DNA of 37,696 nt from an uncultured Acidimicrobiales bacterium (GTDB taxonomy: Bacteria > Actinomycetota > Acidimicrobiia > Acidimicrobiales > SZUA-35), in NCBI GenBank assembly GCA_938021675.1, contig CALIFY010000040.1, positions 1 to 37,696 on the forward strand. Direction: 5' to 3'. The position numbers were made by a program, and so were the translations under genes. Below are positions 1 to 7,700 of this stretch, piece by piece. Each line of letters starts with the position of its first letter. The first letter of the stretch is position 1. Below the pieces are notes generated by a model. That model was not told the origin of the DNA and made no database searches. It was given only the letters and a program-made list of their open reading frames with translations.

Positions 1-142
1 CAACCATCCCATACACACTTTCAGACGACTCAAACCAAACCTCTGAAAGCTCCCACAACTTATCCTCATCAACCATCGGCCATTCCATGCCACCAAGCGC
101 GCCAAAAACCTCACGCACCGCAGGAGGCAACTGAATACCCAC
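1..142 (-). CDS. WXG100/CpnT-like N-terminal domain of a secreted toxin-type protein (partial)
   Basis: This is the N-terminus of a protein that runs off the left edge. Reading from GTG at 142 gives VGIQLPPAVREVFGALGG followed by MEWPMVDEDKLWELSEVW. The pattern of Ile/Leu-Pro-Pro, then Trp-Pro, an acidic DEDKL stretch and a further Trp in a helix is what I know from the N-terminal WXG100-like domain of CpnT and of large actinobacterial polymorphic toxins exported by type VII secretion. The frame is open upstream only to a TGA near 194, so the start must be GTG 142 or a nearby TTG; I prefer GTG because it begins the conserved motif. Only 47 codons are visible, so the C-terminal activity is unknown. 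No Esx gene or immunity gene is visible. The family call rests on pattern memory and is moderate. Confidence 0.5.
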   Translation of the reverse strand, partial: MGIQLPPAVREVFGALGGMEWPMVDEDKLWELSEVWFESSESVYGMV

Positions 143-202
143 CGGATTAGCGCGAGACTTTTCGAGAAACAATAAACAACGCGTTCCCGACGATCGTCGT
201 CA

Positions 203-475
203 TCATTTTTCGGCCTCTGTGGTCGTCATCTTTTTGGCGGTACTTTCCTCAAGGTGTTGATGGTTCTCAGCTCTCGCTCGGCTAGCTTCGCAAATAGCGG
301 GTATGAGTAGGCATCGAGCAGTGAGTGGTTGATTCGGACGGGCGCGCGGAGTCATTCGTTCCAACTTGAGAACCCAACCATCGATCGTGTCGAGTTCATG
401 GTGGCGGGTAAGGGCAGTATTGGTGGACGCTGTGGGCGTGGCGATTGAGAATTGGGTTTGAGTCGGCTGCGTCAT
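203..475 (-). CDS. small hypothetical protein, doubtful
   Basis: An ATG-started ORF of 90 residues lies directly upstream of the toxin-like gene on the same strand, 60 bases away. The first half has fairly normal codon use and could encode a soluble Thr/Gln-rich segment; the second half is Arg-rich and less convincing. No ribosome binding site precedes the ATG and I recognise no domain. Small partner proteins often sit upstream of WXG100-type toxins, which is the only contextual support. It may be a chance ORF. Confidence 0.25.
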   Translation of the reverse strand: MTQPTQTQFSIATPTASTNTALTRHHELDTIDGWVLKLERMTPRARPNQPLTARCLLIPAICEASRARAENHQHLEESTAKKMTTTEAEK

Positions 476-716
476 GACGACAAGTTTTGAGTGGCGTGCC
501 CGTGCAAGCGTGGCCCTTCGTAGTGGCGAGACGTTCCTCGATGGGCTGAAAATTGCATGTCGCCGGGATTTTGATAGCGGTCCATATTGGCTATCTTGAG
601 CCCTCGGCTACCGAAGTATTGAGTTCGCTTATAAGGTTATCGCTTCGATCGGATTCAAGTCCACTGGCGCCTATCATGACATGCGGCACAGGTGTGTGGC
701 GGGGTGTTTTCCCTAG
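474..716 (+). pseudogene. possible decayed ORF with an in-frame TGA
   Basis: From ATG 474 one frame stays open for 41 codons, meets TGA at 597-599, and then continues in the same frame for 38 more codons to TAG at 714-716. Both halves read like protein (for example FEWRARASVALRSGETFLDG and then ALGYRSIEFAYKVIASIG). The ATG shares its bases with the ATG of the minus-strand ORF ending at 475. I cannot name a family. It could be a gene remnant inactivated by a stop, or chance in an AT-richer stretch. Confidence 0.2.
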
Positions 717-1103
717 TGCCGTATCGGTGCGTGGCGTCCGGGTTTGCCAGTGTCGCATGGCGAAATGGTTCGTGTTGTATGCGTGGTTAATGGACCAACA
801 TTATGTGTTAATTCGGTGTGAAATCTACAGAACACGATTGTGAAAGATTTTGGCAATGCAACGATCCAAGATATGCAAGGTTCTGTCAGTTTAAAATGCA
901 ACTGAAGGTCACAAGGTGCTGGCAGGCGGGCGTGGCCATGTTCGGGATGTCTCCGTGGTCTGGCGGAGCTGCGTGATTCCCGCGAGACCGTCAGGAGCCT
1001 TCACGAACGACTGACCCATCGATCGTGGTGGGTGGCGCCACTAGTTTGGCTCGCCGTTAGCGCACGTGCGTCTGGTATGGCGTTGGGGTGACCGATTGGC
1101 AAG
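717..1103. other. gene-poor stretch
   Basis: No convincing gene is seen on either strand. The sequence between about 770 and 900 is noticeably AT-richer than the rest of the window. The only structure I can point to is the hairpin at 957-989, listed separately. The short ORFs here lack start signals and have poor codon use. Confidence 0.5.
957..989 (-). terminator. hairpin, possible terminator of the LGFP gene
   Basis: The arms GGTCTGGCGG and CCCGCGAGACC pair over nine base pairs with one G-G mismatch around a 12-base loop. It lies about 115 bases beyond the stop of the minus-strand LGFP gene. No T-tract follows on either strand, so intrinsic termination is uncertain. Confidence 0.3.
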
Positions 1104-2951
1104 TTATCGGTTCGCCGTAACGTGAAGGCCATCGCCGTCTATTCGGATGGTCCCGTTGGTGAAGTCCTGTTGGACTCCGTCGTCGGCGCCGTAGAAATCT
1201 GATACCGGTAAGCCGAGCTCGCCTTTGCTACCGCCGGTCTGTTGCCACGCGGTGAGGCTGGGCTGGGGGAGAAGGAAATAGGGTCCAGCAGGATCGTCGG
1301 CAACGAGCGCTCCACCGTTTGTACCTTCGACTACCCATGCGCCGCTTTGTTGTTCCGGTGCGTGTTGGGGGAGGCCCATCAGGTAGGCGGACGCTCCTTG
1401 GCCGCCACCAAAGCGCTCATAGGCATCCCATGCCGGGCCTGTCAACAGCACCGCACCGTCATCGGCGGTGGCGTATATGGCACCAGAGGATTGCCCGTCG
1501 GTCGACAGGGCCTGCACCACGCCATCGCCGCGGCGAAGGAGTGGCCCGGATGGACATCCGAGGTCTTCGTGGCCGCCGCCCCGTTCATAGGTGGCGCGAA
1601 AGAGCCCCGAGTATCGGGTGAGATCTTGGTCGGCCGTGTCGACGCTCTCACCGGCTTCGAAGACGCAACCGCCGCTGATGGTGGGAAGCCAGCCGCCGTC
1701 GTCGGTTGCCGCGCAGCGCCACGACAGCGCATCGTTCCAATCGGCGAGTTGAGCCTGAACATTGGCGCCGTACAACTCGGCGCAGGCGTGACCGAAATCA
1801 ACCGCCAGAAGTTCGCCGGATCCATCGACGCAACGCCAACCGCTGGCATCGGTCGCTACCTGCCGAGCTGTCGAGTCAGGGCCGACCGTTCGTGAACAGT
1901 AGAGGTCCAGGTCCATGCCGCCGACCACCTGGGGTCCGTCATCTGTGACGACGGCCGACCAGGTCACTATGCCGACGAAGGCCCCGAGCAGCGCCGAAGC
2001 GGCGACGACACCGAAACGTCGGACGGTCGTTCCCTCTGTCTGAGGGGAAGGATCGGTCGGTCGCGGAAGCGGTGGCGGTTCAGCCGATGTGGGCGGGGTG
2101 GCAACCGATGTCGTCGAGGTTGGCGGATCCGGCGTCGGGTGTTCAGGGGGCGACGCCGAATCGCTGTCGGGCTGTGCATCGCCGAGACGGATCGGGGGGT
2201 CGTTGTCAGCCGTGGGATCGGTCGGCGACTCGTCGATGGAATGATCCTCCTCCGACTCGGCCGATTTCGTCGAATCCGAGTGACCCTCTGGTGGCAACGC
2301 TCGGGCCATGGTTGCGGAGGCGCGCAGGGACCGAGCCACCTCGCGAAGTGTTTCGTCGTACAGGCTTGGTCTTCCACCCGACCTTCTTCGTCGGAATCCC
2401 TCGAAGCCGACCCCGAATGCTCTTGCTGCATCGGCCTGGCGGGTCTTCAGCGGTGCCCACCGCTGGTCATGGAAGCCCAAAAGCGCGTAGGCCGCATCTC
2501 GGTACTGGTGATCGGGGATAGCTGCAATCGAAGATTCGATATCTTGTCGGAGGCGTTCGTTTCCCTTGTCGAGGACGTGTTCCTGACGCTCACATGGTCT
2601 TAGCCCGGGAAAAACACTGGACCGGAAGTCGGAAAGAAGTCGGACTCTGGCCAGAGACCGGAGTTCGTCCATACACGGTAGATCCGATTGCATGCCGTCC
2701 AGATCCAACGACGAGACACCCAAAGGTTTGGAGGGAATGACCCCACCTTTCCATTGCATCGCCTGTCCATCCAAAAGCCCGCATCGACAGTACCACGGTG
2801 GCACGAGTGCTGCGTCCTCGTTGGTCATGGATGTGGCGATTGGCCATGCTCTCCCAGGTTTCTCCCAGCCTGTGATCTGCTTGCCCAGTGCTGGGACGTG
2901 TTGCCTAGGCGGCCGATGCTGTCTCTCCCGCGATCGTCCCAGACCGCACAT
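1104..2951 (-). CDS. membrane-anchored LGFP-repeat protein with cytoplasmic N-domain
   Basis: The frame allows 615 residues. Residues about 115-205 form a charged helical region containing IAAIPDHQYRDAAYALLG and the segment LKTRQADAARAFGV, resembling small N-terminal helical modules of actinobacterial signalling proteins. A Pro/Thr/Ser/Asp-rich linker follows, then one membrane span at about 313-335 (preceded by Arg-Arg), then an outer part with several Cys and LGFP-type repeats (YERGGGHEDLGCP, WQQTGGSKGELGLPVSDF, DFTNGTIRI). LGFP repeats are known from mycolyltransferase and peptidoglycan-associated proteins and are thought to bind the cell wall. The topology suggests cytoplasm-to-wall communication or anchoring, which is inference. 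The start is unclear: ATG 2951, ATG 2828 (giving MTNEDAALVPPWYC) and an ATG about 50 codons further in all lack a clear ribosome site, and the first 40 residues look non-coding, so 2828 is my preference. It is divergent from the small secreted gene at 3080. Confidence 0.75.
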   Translation of the reverse strand: MCGLGRSRERQHRPPRQHVPALGKQITGWEKPGRAWPIATSMTNEDAALVPPWYCRCGLLDGQAMQWKGGVIPSKPLGVSSLDLDGMQSDLPCMDELRSLARVRLLSDFRSSVFPGLRPCERQEHVLDKGNERLRQDIESSIAAIPDHQYRDAAYALLGFHDQRWAPLKTRQADAARAFGVGFEGFRRRRSGGRPSLYDETLREVARSLRASATMARALPPEGHSDSTKSAESEEDHSIDESPTDPTADNDPPIRLGDAQPDSDSASPPEHPTPDPPTSTTSVATPPTSAEPPPLPRPTDPSPQTEGTTVRRFGVVAASALLGAFVGIVTWSAVVTDDGPQVVGGMDLDLYCSRTVGPDSTARQVATDASGWRCVDGSGELLAVDFGHACAELYGANVQAQLADWNDALSWRCAATDDGGWLPTISGGCVFEAGESVDTADQDLTRYSGLFRATYERGGGHEDLGCPSGPLLRRGDGVVQALSTDGQSSGAIYATADDGAVLLTGPAWDAYERFGGGQGASAYLMGLPQHAPEQQSGAWVVEGTNGGALVADDPAGPYFLLPQPSLTAWQQTGGSKGELGLPVSDFYGADDGVQQDFTNGTIRIDGDGLHVTANR

Positions 2952-3079
2952 CTACATTCTGGGCGGAGATCTGGGGGCCTACACCCGCTCCGACAAAGCC
3001 GGACGCCCACAACGTTCGGCAGTGGTAGGCGACAGAAGATAGTGACAAGCGACAGATACAGAGGAGCGAAATCACACCA

Positions 3080-3413
3080 ATGACAGATACAACGATCAAC
3101 AATCCACCTTTGGTAGCGGACGAGGCGAAGGGGACGCGTCGTCGCGGTCGTCATCGACCGACCAGAATGCTGGCGGTTACGGCGCTCGTAGCCACAAGCC
3201 TGCTGTACATCACCGGCGCCGCATCCCCTGCAGCTGCTGTCGACTGCGGGTAGTCTGCCCGCCCGGACCGTCTGGGCCGACTACAGCTGCAAAATGAGCC
3301 TCGGAATCCCAACTCCGTGGGGAACGGTTGGATTCTCCCGTACCTATTGGGCCGACCACGAATACAACATGAACGGCACCGGCGCGTTGGTGACTCGCCG
3401 CGACGGCTTCTGA
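3080..3413 (+). pseudogene. small secreted protein gene broken by a one-base frameshift
   Basis: ATG 3080, with GAGGAG thirteen bases upstream, opens a 57-codon frame made of an Arg-rich n-region (RRRGRHRPTRM), a hydrophobic core (LAVTALVATSLLYI) and an AxA-type cleavage site before VDCG, and then stops at TAG 3251. The next frame is open from there to TGA 3413 with a well-formed mature segment (VWADYSCKMSLGIPTPWGTV, then GFSRTYWADHEYNMNGTGAL). That second frame has no start codon of its own. Removing one G from the GGG at 3248-3250 joins both parts into about 110 residues with a signal peptide and two Cys early in the mature part. I do not recognise the family; the size, export signal and aromatic/Gly content would fit a secreted peptide or small bacteriocin-like protein, which is speculation. 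Sequencing error, true decay and programmed frameshifting are all possible. Confidence 0.6.
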
Positions 3414-3498
3414 TCCGACGACGGCGGCGGGCGTGACATGCCGGCCCGCCGCCGACGTCAACTTCGATCACACCATGACAAACGATGAGGAATGGGCA

Positions 3499-4311
3499 AT
3501 GACTTGGCGCTTTTCGCCGCTGGTGATCGCGTTGCTAGCGGTGTTTTCGGCCTGCGGTCAGGGCGAGGACGCCCCACAGGATCAGGTCGGTCCGGATACC
3601 GAAGAGTTATCCGGACCCGACGTGAGTAGGACATTTCGGGAGCTCACCGGGTACGGCGACCAGCGCTCGGTCGACCACTGGCTCGAAGATCGGACCGCGG
3701 ACTGTATGGATCAGGCGGGCTTCGTCTATGTCGGCGCCGCAGACCAGCGGGGCCGACTCACCCTCAATCCGTTGGGTCGTTCATGCCATGCCACCCACGG
3801 GTTCGGCATTGTTCGGCCGCCGACCGTGGTCGTAGAAGATCCGAACGAGGCCTACTATCGAGAGTTGTCGGCGGACGACCGGAATCGCTTCGACAGCAGT
3901 CTCGAACAGTGTGAGGAAGCGACATCCACCGAACTGGTCGAGGTAAGGCATCGTACCTTTGAGCTTTTGGGCGAGGACATGACCGGTGAGATCAACGGCG
4001 TACTTCTCAGGGCACACCCCGAACTGGTCGAAACCTACGGCCCGTGGAGCGACTGTATGGCAGAGTCGGACGTCGAGGTTGCCAGCCCGCTCGAGCTGAT
4101 CGAATCGATCGAGGAACGCGCCGCAGAAGTGGGCGAAACGCAACGCGATGCCCTTCTGGTGGAAGAGGTTCGCCTTGCCACCGCCTACTTCGACTGCCAT
4201 CAGCAGCATTCGGCAGCCGTCTACACTCGGCTCGTGCAACAGCATGACGCCGACATCGTTGCGTTGCTCGGCGCCGACGGTCTGCTTGAAGATCCCCCTC
4301 CTGGAGGCTAG
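3499..4311 (+). CDS. putative lipoprotein with CM-x-GF-x-Y motifs, paralogue of the gene at 4742
   Basis: This 270-residue protein starts at ATG 3499, which has AGGA eight bases upstream; an upstream GTG (3433) gives an unlikely extension. The N-terminus MTWRFSPLVIALLAVFSACG is a lipoprotein signal with Cys as the probable acylation site, although Phe at -3 is not ideal. The mature part is acidic and has regularly placed Cys: DCMDQAGFVYVG, RSCHATHG, EQCEEATST, SDCMAESDVEV and YFDCHQQH. The same arrangement appears in the third gene of this unit, so the two are paralogues. It probably lies on the outer face of the membrane with intramolecular disulfides. The stop is directly followed by the ATG of the next gene, so they are surely co-transcribed. 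I know no function for this family. Confidence 0.8.
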   Translation: MTWRFSPLVIALLAVFSACGQGEDAPQDQVGPDTEELSGPDVSRTFRELTGYGDQRSVDHWLEDRTADCMDQAGFVYVGAADQRGRLTLNPLGRSCHATHGFGIVRPPTVVVEDPNEAYYRELSADDRNRFDSSLEQCEEATSTELVEVRHRTFELLGEDMTGEINGVLLRAHPELVETYGPWSDCMAESDVEVASPLELIESIEERAAEVGETQRDALLVEEVRLATAYFDCHQQHSAAVYTRLVQQHDADIVALLGADGLLEDPPPGG

Positions 4312-4749
4312 ATGACCACCGCTCAGAGCGAATCCACCGGACGATTGGCGCCCGTGTTCATCGGGCTGGTGATCGCTATCGTTCTCGTCGCACTATTTGT
4401 CAGTAGTCGTCTGCTGTTTCCCGGCGACGGACCACCCGAGCGCCTCGTTTTCCTCGTTCCACCGGAGAGCGTTACCTGTGCGTCGGAGTTGACCAGTGAG
4501 CTCGAGGAAACCCACGATGAGCTGTTGGTGGTTTTGGCCGCCGATCCTGCTCTGTTGACCGGTGAGGATGAGCTTGCCCTCGTCGTCGTTGGGCCGGATG
4601 ACACCGAAACCGAGGCGGCGGTCCGGGGTATCGATGGTTGGCGGAAAGTTGACGCTGGACTCGGGGTCGACGTGTTCGGATTGAGCGAACTCAGCATCGA
4701 CGGTCCGAGGGCGGCATTTGCCGAGCAATTCACCGAACGCTGTGCGTGA
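4312..4749 (+). CDS. single-pass membrane protein of the lipoprotein unit
   Basis: The ATG follows the preceding TAG with no gap, and GGAGG lies four bases upstream. The 145-residue product has a short N-terminus, one membrane span at about residues 14-38 (PVFIGLVIAIVLVALFV) and an acidic outer domain of about 100 residues with two Cys, one just after the span region (ESVTCASEL) and one at the very C-terminus (ERCA), which could form a disulfide. No family is recognised. Its position between two paralogous lipoproteins suggests that the three products act together at the outer face of the membrane. Confidence 0.75.
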   Translation: MTTAQSESTGRLAPVFIGLVIAIVLVALFVSSRLLFPGDGPPERLVFLVPPESVTCASELTSELEETHDELLVVLAADPALLTGEDELALVVVGPDDTETEAAVRGIDGWRKVDAGLGVDVFGLSELSIDGPRAAFAEQFTERCA

Positions 4750-5773
4750 TGCGCAGGCTGGTTACGTGGCGGCGAGGCGACGTGTCACCGTTGTGGTGAT
4801 CGCGTTACTCGGGTTGGTCACGTCATGTGGCTGGTCGGGCACTCAGGATCCGGTCCACAGCGAACCCCTGGCCCCTTCCGAACTTGAGCAGACACTCGGG
4901 TTCGATCCGTACTCGGTACCGTCGGGGCCGATATACGAGCGAGCGATACAGGAATCGATTGCCGCATGCATGGCCGAAGAGGGTTTTGAGTATCCGGTAG
5001 CGGTCACCCCGCCGACCCCGTTCGAGGCCGACCGGATAGAGGATGACGGCACGGTGGACTTCGCCAAACGTTGGGGGTACGGGGTTGGCGAGCAGTATCG
5101 ATCGACGATCGAGGGGGAAAGCCGCCCCGAGGACGACCCCCTTCAGGTCGCCATCGCCACATTGAGCGAACCCGAAACCGATGCCTTCTTCGAAACGCTC
5201 GACGGCACCGTCGACGATGAGTCCGGTGAAGTCCTTGTCGCCGGATGCCGACACCGGGCCGAAGCCGAACAGTCGGGGTCCCGGCGGCGTTTCGCCGGAA
5301 CCTTAGCCGAACAGTTCCGACGCGACGTGACCGATCGGTTGCATAGCGACCAACGTGTGGTTGATCTCGCCGCAACATGGAGCACGTGTATGGCGACGGC
5401 CGGTTTCGACTACGACCGCCCAACCGATGCATATATAGATGTAGAACTTCGGTTCGCTGATCTGGTTGGTGCGGACGACCGCAGTGGGGCCACCGCAGGT
5501 GTGGCCGCCGACACGGCGAGCGACGACCGTGGAGCCCCCGTCGATCGGTCGCTCACCGCATCGGAATCCGAGGGCGATCCTTCGTCAAACGATGGGCCGA
5601 CACAGGGCCAATTCGATGAGTTGGTTGCATGGGAGCGCGAGGTCGCCGTCGCCGACAAAAACTGCGATGCCGAGCATCGGATCGAAACCGCGCTCCGAGA
5701 CATTCGCAACGAGTACGAACGTGAGTTCATCGATGCCTATGGCGACGACCTGGCCTCGGTAACCGGCCTATAA
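4742..5773 (+). CDS. putative lipoprotein, paralogue of the gene at 3499
   Basis: The open frame begins with a TTG at 4718, inside the preceding gene, but GTG 4742 or GTG 4766 gives a proper signal: Arg-Arg-Arg, VTVVVIALLGLV, then the lipobox LVTSC. I use 4742, giving 343 residues with a short overlap with the preceding gene; 4766 (VAARRRVTVVVIALLG) is equally good. The mature part repeats the Cys pattern of the first lipoprotein: AACMAEEGFEYPV, AGCRHRAE, STCMATAGFDYDR and DKNCDAEHRIE. It differs by a low-complexity Ser/Asp/Thr insertion between the third and fourth Cys. Function unknown; the two copies flanking a single-pass protein suggest a heteromeric envelope module. Confidence 0.78.
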   Translation: MRDAQAGYVAARRRVTVVVIALLGLVTSCGWSGTQDPVHSEPLAPSELEQTLGFDPYSVPSGPIYERAIQESIAACMAEEGFEYPVAVTPPTPFEADRIEDDGTVDFAKRWGYGVGEQYRSTIEGESRPEDDPLQVAIATLSEPETDAFFETLDGTVDDESGEVLVAGCRHRAEAEQSGSRRRFAGTLAEQFRRDVTDRLHSDQRVVDLAATWSTCMATAGFDYDRPTDAYIDVELRFADLVGADDRSGATAGVAADTASDDRGAPVDRSLTASESEGDPSSNDGPTQGQFDELVAWEREVAVADKNCDAEHRIETALRDIRNEYEREFIDAYGDDLASVTGL

Positions 5774-5865
5774 CCTCACCGTCGACCACTCACCACGTGG
5801 ACCGGCGGTGGTTTGCCGCGTTCGGTCGATAGCCGATTTTGGCGTCGCCGATATCGTGTAGCCCG

Positions 5866-5889
5866 ATGAATACGACCGGCCCCCAATGA
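5866..5889 (+). other. seven-codon upstream ORF overlapping the truA start
   Basis: ATG 5866 begins MNTTGPQ followed by TGA 5887-5889, whose first two bases are the last two of the truA ATG (5886). A TANNNT box (TATCGT, 5852-5857) lies eight bases before the upstream ATG. truA itself has no ribosome site, so translation by reinitiation after this short ORF is possible. This is inference from spacing only. Confidence 0.3.
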
Positions 5890-6683
5890 CGATCGTTCGG
5901 CTCGTCGTCGCTTACGACGGCACCGATTTCAGAGGTTTGGCGCCAAACGCTGGGATCCGGTCCGTCGTCGGCGAGCTCCAACGAGTACTTGAACCGATTC
6001 TGAAGCGAACGCCGGACCTGGTCATGGCCGGCAGAACCGATGCTGGCGTCCACGCTTGGGGGCAGGTGCTGTCATTCGAGGCCGAAGAACAGACGCTCGA
6101 CCTCGGACGGATCCAACGCTCGGTCAACTCTCGCCTCGGCCCGGAGATCGTACTGCGAGAGATCGACTTCGCCAGCGACGACTTCAGCGCTCGGTTCTCG
6201 GCCATCGGTCGTCGGTATCGCTACCTCATCCTCAACCGGCCGGTACCGGACCCATTCCTGGCCAAGACGGCGTGGTGGGTACGCCGCCCCCTCGATGTGG
6301 GAGCAATGTCGCGGGCGTGCCGCCATTTGATCGGGACCCACGATTTCAGTTCATTCTGCCGTCAGCGCACACCGGGGCCGGGGGGACGACGGGACGCCGA
6401 TGGCCAGCTCATCATCCCAACGCTCGTGCGGCGGCTCGACAACGCCCGCTGGGTTGAGCTGAACGATGATGTAGTCGGACCGGGAGTGCTGCGATTCGAG
6501 ATCGATGGCTCGGCGTTCTGCCATCAGATGGTCCGCAGCATCGTAGGGTTCTTGGCCGCGGTCGGCCACGGCGATCGGCAACCGGACGAACTGCCGGAGG
6601 TCATTGCCGCTCGTAGCCGTTCGGTGGCCGAGCCCCCGGCGCCACCCCACGGGCTCACGCTGTGGCAGGTCGACTACGACTAG
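5886..6683 (+). CDS. truA: tRNA pseudouridine(38-40) synthase
   Basis: TruA converts uridines 38-40 of the anticodon stem-loop to pseudouridine. The 265-residue product has the family's usual length. It begins with VVAYDGTDFRG and carries the catalytic-Asp motif GRTDAGVHAWGQV near residue 50, followed by RYRYLILNRP, a segment typical of the central fold, and the later FEIDGSAFCHQMVRSIVGF, matching the family's C-terminal half. In actinobacteria truA commonly sits beside the rplM-rpsI ribosomal genes, as it does here with a gap of about 125 bases. The ATG lacks a Shine-Dalgarno sequence and overlaps a seven-codon upstream ORF. Confidence 0.96.
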   Translation: MTIVRLVVAYDGTDFRGLAPNAGIRSVVGELQRVLEPILKRTPDLVMAGRTDAGVHAWGQVLSFEAEEQTLDLGRIQRSVNSRLGPEIVLREIDFASDDFSARFSAIGRRYRYLILNRPVPDPFLAKTAWWVRRPLDVGAMSRACRHLIGTHDFSSFCRQRTPGPGGRRDADGQLIIPTLVRRLDNARWVELNDDVVGPGVLRFEIDGSAFCHQMVRSIVGFLAAVGHGDRQPDELPEVIAARSRSVAEPPAPPHGLTLWQVDYD

Positions 6684-6807
6684 CCGCATGTTGCCGCCTC
6701 GGTTTCCCGGCCGCTAAGGGTTGGGGGCTGGCCAGATACGGTCGTAGACTGCACGGTCGGCCAATTTCGGTTGACACTCCATCGGAACGACTCCCGAGAG
6801 CATCATC

Positions 6808-7257
6808 GTGAAGACGTACTCCCCGAAAGCATCCGAGATCGAGCGCGACTGGTTCATCGTCGACGCCGAAGGTCTCACTCTTGGCCGGATGGCCACCGAG
6901 GTGGCCCGGATCCTGCGCGGTAAACACAAGCCAACGTTCGCCCCCCACATGGACATGGGCGACCACGTCATCATCATCAACGCCGGCAAGGTGGTGCTCA
7001 CCTCCGATAAGGCCGACCGTAAGTTGGTTCATCATCACTCCGGGTACCCCGGTGGTCTTAAGTCTCGGACCTACGGCGAGATGTTGCAGGTCCGACCGGC
7101 TGACGCCGTCCGTCAGTCGATAGTCGGCATGCTGCCCAAGAATCGGCTAGGTCGCCAGCAGGCTCGTAAGTTGAAGATCTACGCCGCAGACACCCACCCC
7201 CACTCAGCTCAGAAGCCGACGCCGCTCGAAATTGCCGGCGCCCGGCGTGAGAACTAA
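6808..7257 (+). CDS. rplM: 50S ribosomal protein L13
   Basis: L13 is an early-assembling large-subunit protein. The 149 residues start at GTG 6808, with a purine-rich ribosome site (GAGAG) seven bases upstream. Diagnostic parts are KTYSPKASEIERDWFIVDAE, LGRMATEVARILRGKHKP, MGDHVIIINAGKV and MLPKNRLGRQQARKLKIYA. It is followed at 37 bases by rpsI, the conserved L13-S9 pair. The 124-base leader holds a TAGACT box (6745-6750) and a TTGACA (6770-6775), but I cannot assemble a convincing promoter from them. Confidence 0.98.
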   Translation: MKTYSPKASEIERDWFIVDAEGLTLGRMATEVARILRGKHKPTFAPHMDMGDHVIIINAGKVVLTSDKADRKLVHHHSGYPGGLKSRTYGEMLQVRPADAVRQSIVGMLPKNRLGRQQARKLKIYAADTHPHSAQKPTPLEIAGARREN

Positions 7258-7293
7258 ACCCGACGACCCGAGTCGAACCAGAGGACCTGTAAC

Positions 7294-7680
7294 GTGACGA
7301 CCATTCAAACCACCGGCCGCCGGAAGCAGGCCATCGCTCGGGTTCGGCTCACCCCCGGCACCGGAAAGATCATGGCAAACGGCCGTGAGTTCGATGACTA
7401 CTTCCCCTCGGCGGTGCACCGCACGCTGATAACCGAACCGTTGCGGCTCACAAGTACCGAAGAATCGTACGACATCGCCGTCACGCTGTGCGGTGGCGGT
7501 CTCTCCGGGCAGGCCGGCGCCTTCCGTCTCGGCATCACCCGAGCCCTCGTCGCCCTCAACCCCGACGATCGTGCGACGGTTAAGTCGGCTGGGCTTCTCA
7601 CCAGAGATCCCCGGAAGAAGGAATCGAAGAAGTACGGTCTCAAGAAGGCCCGCAAGGCACCGCAGTACTCGAAGCGCTAA
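7294..7680 (+). CDS. rpsI: 30S ribosomal protein S9
   Basis: S9 belongs to the head of the small subunit; its basic tail reaches the P-site tRNA. The 128-residue product starts at GTG 7294 with GAGGA eight bases upstream. It has the typical [14 protein letters not shown] opening, the [19 protein letters not shown] segment and the invariant C-terminus ending in KAPQYSKR. It is co-transcribed with rplM and probably with glmM, which begins 20 bases later. Confidence 0.98.
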   Translation: MTTIQTTGRRKQAIARVRLTPGTGKIMANGREFDDYFPSAVHRTLITEPLRLTSTEESYDIAVTLCGGGLSGQAGAFRLGITRALVALNPDDRATVKSAGLLTRDPRKKESKKYGLKKARKAPQYSKR

Positions 7681-7700
7681 AGGCCACTGGTTCAACGGCC

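Noticed and set aside
553-843. 96-residue plus-strand ORF
   Set aside because: TTG start, no ribosome site, mixed composition and no recognisable domain.
2905-3102. 65-residue minus-strand ORF with a hydrophobic start
   Set aside because: TTG start without ribosome site, antisense to the better supported gene at 3080 and overlapping the doubtful N-terminus of the LGFP gene.
6770-6775. TTGACA as the -35 box of an rplM promoter
   Set aside because: The position 17 bases downstream reads CCGAGA, not a -10 box, and it would leave almost no room before the ribosome site.
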